The notes below the pieces were generated by a model. That model did no database searches. It saw only the letters and a list, made by a program, of their open reading frames with translations, and was not told where the DNA came from. From Anisodus tanguticus (taxonomy: Eukaryota > Streptophyta > Magnoliopsida > Solanales > Solanaceae), in assembly GCA_034509755.1 (NCBI GenBank), contig CM067555.1, positions 25,742,142 to 25,806,141 of the forward strand: a stretch of 64,000 nucleotides of DNA, written 5' to 3'. Each line of letters starts with the position of its first letter. The first letter of the stretch is position 1. The translations under genes and the position numbers were made by a program. This document shows positions 57,354-64,000 of the stretch, one piece after another.

Positions 57354-57896
57354 TTTCTAGAGTCTTAAATTATTTGAAGGCCATAAGAAAGGCAGAAGAG
57401 TAATGGACACCTAGTGAGGTGGGCCAGATTTTCCAGGTCTTAAATGATCTGAAGGCCAAAGGAAAGGTAGAAAAGAAATTGGACACTCAGTCTGCCAAAG
57501 CAACTGGAGTGGGCCAGAGTATCCAGATCACATATGATCCGATTACGCCCTAACCACGGGCAAGAGGTTGTTCATGTGAAGCAACACCACCTCTAAAGTA
57601 GAAGGGGCTGGAGAGGTTGTCCTTAATAGGACTTCAGGGAATGGGATCACTCAAAAAGGAGGTGATACATGTACCAAACTTGGTTTAAGGGACGTTGTTG
57701 GTCAAGCTGGTTTAAGACTAGTCCAACAGGTCTATAATAACTAAGAATGGTACAGTATGTCTGTAGCCAAATGAATGATATATTTGTAATTCGTGCATCT
57801 ACGCCATCATATATTAAGACACGTTAAATAGAAAGTCATTCAAAAGCTAACGAAGTTGAGATTGTTGTCTTCTGTCGACATAAACTCTCAAAATGA
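57354..57896. other. Decayed copia internal DNA with diverged repeat relatives
   Basis: The ATTTGAAGGCCATAAGAAAGG and ATCTGAAGGCCAAAGGAAAGG pair (57372 and 57450) is a diverged 78-bp duplication. No protease motif was found. Confidence 0.4.
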
Positions 57897-58193
57897 ATGC
57901 GAGGTAGACGAAGAGTCAAAATCATCTTTCCATTCCATCAAAGGAATAGCGAAAGAAGCACCGCTCCTCTAGAACTTAGTCACACATACTTGGGTGATTT
58001 GAAGTTTATACAAAATAGAGGGGGAGACAAGTACGTTGTGACCTTCATTGATGATGGTACAACGTATTGTATCATTTGCTTGTTGAAAAGCAAAGATGAA
58101 GTTGTTAAAGCGGATAACCCCTACAAAGCAGAAGTTAAAAATCAACTAAGCCTACGGATTGAGGAATTCGTAGTGATAGAGGGGGGAATGTGA
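57897..58193 (+). pseudogene. Copia integrase fragment
   Basis: The frame carries APLELSHTYLGDLKF, RGGDKYVVTFIDDGTTYCII, LLKSKDEV and YKAEVKNQLSLRIEEFVVIEGG. This is the core of Ty1/copia integrase, where D in the DLK/C-D-L region and D in FIDD are catalytic-core landmarks, followed by a mutated RSDRGGE block (VIEGGM). The integrase is cut after this point, and neither the third catalytic region nor the N-terminal zinc finger is present. Confidence 0.85.
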
Positions 58194-58199
58194 AGCATC

Positions 58200-58744
58200 G
58201 TTCATCAAACGACTGCTCATTACTGACCTCAGTCTAACGATGTTAGCCAAGCGCAAAGCTGTATGCCCAAATTATGTAGGGCAAGACGATCCTTACCGCT
58301 AATGCGATTCTCAACAGAAATCCGCATAAGGATAAGGATAACCCTCCGTGTGAGATATGGAAATGATCTCACATACAAATGTTGTGATGTGGGGTGGCTT
58401 GGTAGAAGTTGGAATACCGGAAGAGGTCAAGTTGGACCTAAGACTGTAGATTGCTTATTCACTGGATCTGCAAATAATAGTAGTGTTTTTCGCCTCTTGG
58501 TGAATTCTTTGAGGATAACTTTCCTTGAGAAAGAAAAAGAAGTAATTTCTCGAGGTTAACAAAAACCCGCGAGGGCTTGATTGTCCGGAACTAGATGTTC
58601 TGTATCTACAGGACTCGAAAGTTGCTGACTATCCGGAACTTAATATTCCAGATCTACAGAACTCAGGGATTCTAGATGTTGAACCGAGACAGAGCAAAGA
58701 GGGGACAAAGACTTGTTCCAGGCCTTCTAGCTTGTATGTTTAAG
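58200..58744. other. Decayed copia internal DNA
   Basis: One 46-bp motif, AGATGTTCTGTATCTACAGG and its relative CTTAATATTCCAGATCTACAG, occurs twice (58585-58675). No protein motif is clear. Confidence 0.35.
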
Positions 58745-58990
58745 AATGAACCATGGAAAATTAACAAATAATTGTCATCTCCAGAAGCGCTGCTTTGGAA
58801 AGAATCTACAAATAGAGAAATAGATTCCATCATATAGAACCATACTTGTGTAATGGTTGATCTTCCTTCGGAAAAATAACTTTTGGGTTGTAAAAGTGGA
58901 TACTCAAAAGTGAGTACAAAGTAGATGGATCTACTAACGAGTATAAGGCCTCGGCTACTTCTAGATGTGCTTCCCTGTGAATAGCTTAAC
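58745..58990 (+). pseudogene. Copia reverse transcriptase N-terminal fragment
   Basis: The plus strand around 58785-58930 reads EALLWKESTNREIDSII, then NHTCVMVDLPSEK, LLGCKSGYSKVSTK with three in-frame stops. This matches the start of the Ty1/copia RT domain, in which a EAxxWKEAMxxEIxSIxxN block leads into WELVDLPxGxKxLGCKWIFK. The palm domain with its YVDD motif is missing. Confidence 0.8.
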
Positions 58991-59084
58991 ATCTAAGGGC
59001 CATTGCAGTCTTGCGTGGCATGGATGTTGAAACAACCTTCCTAATCGAAGACTTGGAAGGGGAGGATCAGAGTTGGTTTGTTGG

Positions 59085-59160
59085 ACTGTTGGGCTTCTTC
59101 CTGAACTTTCATTTTGGTCCCTGAAATATTTACATTTTGGTTCGGGAAGTTTCAGATAAA
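59085..59160 (+). repeat. Repeat of the post-LTR segment
   Basis: GGGCTTCTTCCTGAACTTTC, TTTTGGTCCCTGAAATATTT and the following words resemble 56105-56180 (GGGCTTCTTCTGATAG, TTTGGTCCCTGGAG). A short dispersed duplication inside the element. Confidence 0.5.
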
Positions 59161-59637
59161 ACAGAAACAATGAATCTGACCACAGAAACATTGACTCTGA
59201 AGTTAGAAAGCCAACAGTTGGAAAATCAACAGTCTGAAAGTGGAAGTTATATTGAAACAAAAGATACGGGTGTCACATATGACATCTTAGGAATTGGATT
59301 TCTAAGACATCTAACGGACTGGTCTAACTCCAAACTCAGTTGTGAGATAATTGACAGTCTCGTTGAAGCCACCAATGGATATGAATCATAGAACTGATTG
59401 GAATCATAGTGCACCCATGGACAAGGAGCGATATGTGCAGGTCACATGTAGTTCAATGTATTGTACACACTACAACCGACCTGGTATCGGCCTACAAAGC
59501 AGATCAGTTGAACTAAGGATCACTCGTGATTCTGGAAATAATTGATAAAAGGTGTCAAGTCGGATATGACGATATCTGAAATATTCGCTTATCTACGGAT
59601 TATAGTATTCTGGATGTCCAGCGGTTCTGGGAGAACA

Positions 59638-60545
59638 CAGTGATGCAAACTGGACATCAGATATGAAGAACACCAAAGCCACAAGTAAATGTGTAAGGTG
59701 GGTCTTGGAAAATCCTCTAAGCAAACTTGCATCGGCCGATTCATGATGAAATCGAAGTTTATCGCTTTAAACAAAGCATGAAAGAAGTTGAGTAGCTTCA
59801 TGACTCCTTAGAGAACGTCACTTATAGGGAAAAACCCGTGCCTTCAGCAGTTATACACTGTGGCTAGCCGATCAGCTTCAGGAAGGACACGGATGACGGC
59901 GTCTGGACATATCTGTCAGGATCTGTCAAAGACATAAGACCGTATGGCAGTTGATCATCACGGGTGTCACTTCCTTGATTACTAATCAAAGGATATAACG
60001 GACCCTTTTAAATAAGGGACTACCCGGAGATCAAGTGTTCTGCCTATCGAGGGGAATGGGCTTAAAACCCAAATAATATGAAACTTTGCGGTGGTAACCC
60101 AACCATACTGACTGGAGATCCCAAGAATTTGGTTCAATGGGAAAACTAAGCTGCAAAATGTTCAGTTGAGCGCTTCAGTGGAAGCAAGAGCACTTCAGAT
60201 GATGATTTCTGTAGGGAAACATGAATCCAAAGTTGTTCCCGCGATAGACATTAAATTGCTACATGCATGGTGGGTAAAGGTTAAGCTTTCAAACCTTTAA
60301 CGATCCTCAAATGGTTGAGGTTAAGGTTGGGGAAACTTTTAATGATTCCTAACACTTGTGAAGTGGGTATAGCAGCATACCTTGTAGGAGATCACCTATT
60401 TAAGTTCGAGGATAGGCCGCCTCAAATGAACGCACTTAAGAATCCAAGTGTGTCCATGGCCACAACGGACAGAACAATAAGAATGAAAATGAATAATGAG
60501 AGTTATTGTGTTGGTATCATTGTCTTGGCTTACACTAAACACTGA
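59638..60545 (+). pseudogene. Copia RNase H fragments
   Basis: At 59638-59697 the plus strand encodes SDANWTSDMKNTKATSKCV, the copia RNase H block in which D-x-N-W precedes the K-S/A-T-S-G-Y region. Other short parts of the domain are scattered and broken: a LVEAxMDMNH-like stretch near 59360 and a frame at 60315-60545 without a clear match. The HIxxRxHxIRE end is not readable. Confidence 0.65.
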
Positions 60546-60699
60546 CGGTTCAAGAGATCACGTTCACCGCGCAGTAAGTAAGTCTGGTGGTATTCAACTA
60601 GGGAAAGTTCAAAGCAGAAGCTACCTCTCCTGATGCAATATCTTTTTCGCTGAAAGATTGCTGAAAGTAGGCACATTGTGTGTGCGCCAAAATCTCTTT

Positions 60700-61121
60700 C
60701 AAGAGGGGATTGTTGGAAATTTGCCTTTGGTGGGGAGGTGCGTCCACCCATATTTAATGACTTAAACACTAGGGTTCCGCATGTTGGAGGCTTTGTCTCT
60801 TCACACGTGCATAATGTACTAAGTGAGTAGATGACCGTAGGGCCAAAGATCGTCACATTTCGTTGAGAAATGAAAGAGATATTGGTCCACGAAGTAAGGT
60901 GTTTGAGGCATGAAAATATGGTGTGAGACAAATCTACCATATCAGTGGGAAAATGAAGAATTGTTCTCTTTAGAAGTCTCAAAATTGGTTAAGGGTTTGG
61001 GACCCCAATGGGTAACTCATGTGTTTGAAGGAGGGAGGACCTAGATGTTCTTGGGTACAAGGCTAAGTCCACACGCGTGCCGCCGCCACCAGCCCGTCCC
61101 GTCCCGTCCGGGCTCGGGTAC
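60700..61121 (+). repeat. Polypurine tract and 3' LTR copy of the copia element (truncated)
   Basis: AGAGGGGAT (60702-60710) is the purine tract, followed by an LTR copy 60711 to about 61116. It matches the first 0.41 kb of the 5' LTR (55690-56100) and then stops; the next bases are unrelated. It may have been truncated by a later event, or the LTR really is short (see the 5' LTR entry). Confidence 0.75.
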
Positions 61122-62150
61122 TGATCCCTCTTCTACTTGTAAAGTTTATGATAATACATGGTGATAATTTTATACGTAATTATGTAGTAACATACTGGAA
61201 ACTTTGAGAGGAAATGATCCACCAGCAGTTAATTACAAATTCAATATAAAAAGAGCAGCCTACAAATTTCTTATATTCCTTTCCTCCAAAAGATTTTCTT
61301 ATTTTTCTTGTTAGTTTATCCCAAAAAGATTGACACATTTCTATATGTTAATTTAACTTTATAAGATGATTTACAGTCATATAAATATTTAAGATTTGTT
61401 TTGAACCACACAAATATCTAATTTTATCCCTGGTTTCAAAACTTTTTTTCCATCAATTACCCATTGGCAGTCACGACAGCCAGTCTTTTTTTTTACTTTT
61501 TTTTGTTAGTCAATTAACTAAGTACTTGTAAATTGTTTTAGTTACTTGTTAACTCCTTATTTAGTTAATTGTAACTAGCTTTTTGTAGCCACTAATTACT
61601 CGTTAATTTCCTCTTGTATTTTTTTATTTGCTAGAGCTCATTTATTTGCAAGCTTAATTAGAAGAATAAATTACGTGAAATAATTGTTGAACATGCAAAC
61701 TTTGTTAACTATTAATTGTTTATTGAATTATTACTTGATAATCATTAACAACTAATTAAAATCACTTATCACTAATTAAATTATGATTTATGTTTAGTTA
61801 TTACTTTAATTATAGTTAGAAGATTACTTAGAAATTGTTAATTAGTTATGTTAATTCGTAATTGTTTGCAGTTATTAATTTAATTGTACTTATTAGAAAA
61901 ATTAGTTAGTTTTTAGCTGTAGTGAAAAACTTAATAGTTTAATCTGTTTTTCATATATATATATATATATATATATATTAATTATAGTAACTGCGAATTA
62001 GTTAACAAAAGTTTTGAACTTAATAAATTAACATAAAATTCATTTAAAATAACGAACGATAAACTTCAAACTTAATCAAATAAAGGTATAAGTCATTTAC
62101 CATAGTTACAAAAAAAATTAAAAAACTAGTGTTTAGGGAGGAATATTTAA
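61122..62150. other. AT-rich intergenic DNA with a (TA)n microsatellite
   Basis: Very AT-rich with many TTAATTA, TTAGTTA and ATTAACTA words and a (AT)n run at about 61952-61978. I see no coding frame or boundary of a known element. Confidence 0.6.
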
Positions 62151-62389
62151 TCCAAGTAATTTTTAAAATATATATACAACATAATTCACAACTAAAGGTG
62201 GTTGTGATTTTGTTCAGGAAAAAAAGATAACTACAATAAATTTTGAACTTACTAATATAATATAATATAAAATTCTTTTAAAAAGATTTGAAGTAGATAC
62301 TTGAAAAAATAAATAACGAAAGATAAAATTGAAACTTACAAAAAAAAAATGAATCGTCTACCATACTTACAAAATAGACTTGAAAAAAT

Positions 62390-62870
62390 TCTTTGAAAAA
62401 CTTAGGGTTTGGGGTCTTGAAAAACGGATAACAAACAATGAACTCTAAACCTACCATACTAGAAAAAAATATTTGACAAAAAGTCTTTGAAAAACAAATT
62501 AGGGTTTAGGATCTTGTAAAGATATGATTTGGAACCTACCATACTAATACAAAACACTTGAAAAGGGTCTTTAAAAACTTAGGGTTTAGGTCTTGAGATT
62601 TCAAGATATAATTTGCAACATCCTGGAAAAAATGAATAACGAATGATAAACTTTAAACCTATCATACTAACAAAAAAGACTTGAAAAAAGGTCTCTTAAA
62701 AAAGTTAGCGTTTAGGTCCTGTAAATATCCTTGAAAAAACGGATAATGAATGATAAACTTTAAATCTACCATACTAACAAAATAGACTTGACAAAAGTCT
62801 TTTAAAAAAAATTAGTGTTTACATCTTATCCTTGAAAATGTGAATAACGAACGATAAATTGTTAATTTTA
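62390..62870. repeat. Diverged tandem repeat of about 120 bp carrying telobox-like words
   Basis: Four units contain the order GGATAACGAACGATAAAC-like word, CCATACTAACAAAATAGACT, then TTTGAAAAACTTAGGGTTTAGG-like text, near 62400, 62500, 62580 and 62700 (the last with TTAGCGTTTAGG). TTAGGGTTT is the reverse complement of the plant telobox AAACCCTAA. The units are diverged and have indels. Confidence 0.75.
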
Positions 62871-62895
62871 AATATTATTTGTACATATATGTCAC

Positions 62896-63990
62896 TTCTA
62901 TGGATCTTGGCATTCACCCAGGGCCCTTTGATCTATCTGTACTTAGACTACAAGATCATCATAGGTTGTATGAGCTATGGAGAGGACGGTTGAATATTGG
63001 TCAGGCGGTGCATCTGCGCCACATCGATGATGCGTGACAGATTTTTGTGTCACAATCCCACATCCTCGCATCGTAGAGCGTCTGTCTCTGAGAAGTATTT
63101 TATAATGTTCTTAGGCTTGTCAGATACAGTTTAATTGCGCCCCTTGTGAAGGCCATGATCGAGCTGTGGAGGCCGGAGACATACATCTTTTATCCCATAT
63201 CGTTGAGGCCATAATCAAGCTATAAGATGTAGAAGTCATATTGGGATTGCAAATAGATAGAGAGATACTATACATTCGGCACGGCAGGAACGAATGTGAT
63301 TGTATATTGGTGGGTAAAATTAAGCAGGTTCACCGACTTCCAGTCTAAGAGAAATGATGTATCGAGTCGCAATTGAGTGAGAGTATCTGCCCTCTGCACA
63401 TACTTGAGTAGACTGAGGAGGCCCCTATTATAGTTGCTACTGAGTATTAGAGGGTTGATCATCGTGTCCATCTATATTTGTTGATTATATTTGGGGGCTT
63501 CTTGTTCCCGAATATGTCGGAAAACTTAGTGAGTTTACGCTCAGTGAGTTTTTTTGACCCTCTGCACGAAATAGGGAACTATAGCTGGTACAATGTTGTT
63601 CTGGCGTTCCTCTACAAAAATATCTATCGGGCATCTGTTGGCAAGAATCGTGATATTGGTAGATTTCTTCCTCCACTCCAAGTGACATACTTAAGTGTGT
63701 ATTCCTAGCTTCTAAAAATATTCTTTTAAAATGATGACTAAAAAATTATATTTTTTTCATGGTACTTTTAGATATGGACTTGGGAGAGATTTCTACCGTT
63801 CAGCATACGGGTAGGTGCCCCAGCGCCCGATGGTGAGAATGTGCTAAAAATGATGTATTATTGTCCTATGAGAGAAGGTGAAAGGTTTTATCCGACACCA
63901 ATAAATGCACCACACCCTTCTTGCATACAGAGACCAACTTGATCATATGACGACCGGGCAGGTATACTTTATGTTTACTTTATTACTTTA
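62896..63990 (+). pseudogene. Plant mobile domain (MAIN-like / transposon) remnant
   Basis: From the GTACATATATGTCACTTCTA region the plus strand reads DLGIHPGPFDLSVLRLQDHH, YELWRGRL, later LVKAMIELWRPETYIFY, KLSRFTDFQSKRNDV, and from 63478 an open frame with GGFLFPNMSENLVSLRS, EIGNYSWYNVVLAFLYKNIYRAS and KNRDIGRFLPPLQ. This ordered series is the plant mobile domain found in MAIN-like proteins and in many Mutator-like and other transposons: GP-D-x-S-L, W-R-G-E-V, E-R-W-R-P-E-T-H-T-F and G-x-L-F-P-D-x-S-x-N. Stops (for example near 63040, 63090 and 63240) and frameshifts break the first half, and the window end cuts the rest (DQLDHMTTGQ is the last readable block). Confidence 0.75.
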
Positions 63991-64000
63991 ACATTTATGT

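Larger units (their letters stand above)
55690..61121 (+). mobile_element. Decayed Ty1/copia element
   Basis: A 5' LTR starting TGTTGGAAATTTGTC at 55690 and a 3' LTR copy starting TGTTGGAAATTTGCC at 60711 flank internal DNA with integrase, RT and RNase H fragments in the copia order (integrase before RT). A purine tract AGAGGGGAT precedes the 3' LTR. GGTAC precedes the 5' LTR (55685-55689) and GGTAC ends the 3' LTR copy at 61117-61121, a possible target duplication. Large deletions remove most of gag, protease and RT. Confidence 0.8.

Overview
This window looks like a transposon graveyard from a dicot plant nuclear genome, most likely Solanaceae. That placement is an inference: it rests on the style of the Ty3/gypsy LTRs (ends such as TGTAACACCCC and TGTCACGACCC, tRNA-iMet primer sites), on an Ogre/Tat-like element with tandem arrays in its 3' region, and on an endogenous caulimovirid-like cluster. 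I found no intact host gene, rRNA, tRNA or CRISPR array. Nearly every recognisable protein is a broken piece of a mobile element or of an old integrated pararetrovirus.

Left part (1-19762). At 1-5206 lie minus-strand Ty3/gypsy LTRs with degenerate gag-side sequence, followed by a plus-strand RT/RNase H scrap at 5250-5700. From about 6068 to 15916 there is a minus-strand Ogre/Tat-like element: a roughly 5 kb LTR, a polypurine tract, a 3' region with three different tandem arrays (11.8-13.2 kb), and decayed gag-like and ORF1-like remnants. Its pol is gone. Two more partial gypsy LTRs follow at 17410-19762.

Centre (19763-33984). This is the most unusual part, a caulimovirid-like cluster arranged as a large imperfect inverted repeat. 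Arm 1 (19763-25927, plus) and arm 2 (28826-33984, minus) carry the same gene order: movement-protein-like gene, zinc-knuckle protein, aspartic protease (arm 1 only), a Gln/Lys-rich reading frame and a Trp-rich frame. Each arm has at both ends a promoter/leader segment of about 0.3-0.47 kb pointing outward, so each looks like a terminal-inverted-repeat element. Between the arms sits a third, different copy (25928 to about 28735) that keeps the capsid-like region missing from both arms. No reverse transcriptase is visible in any copy. Both arms share the same frameshift, the same stop and the same capsid deletion, so they descend from one already defective ancestor.

Right centre (34116-50852). 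A minus-strand Ty3/gypsy element is bounded by two LTRs and a perfect 5-bp target duplication, TCATT. Nested in it is a plus-strand gypsy element (37923-45103) carrying an 1144-bp tandem duplication of its LTR end, primer site and gag. Its 5' LTR in turn holds a hAT-like insertion (38414-38956), provable because the other LTR gives the empty site. The TCATT element itself appears to sit in an older LTR whose pieces are at 18922-19762, 33985-34115 and 50858-52414.

Right end (52415-64000). A further LTR-like repeat is followed by a Stowaway-type MITE (54334-54624), a decayed plus-strand Ty1/copia element (55690 to about 61121) with integrase, RT and RNase H scraps, AT-rich DNA, a telobox-bearing tandem repeat, and a decayed plant-mobile-domain (MAIN-like/transposon) gene running off the window end.
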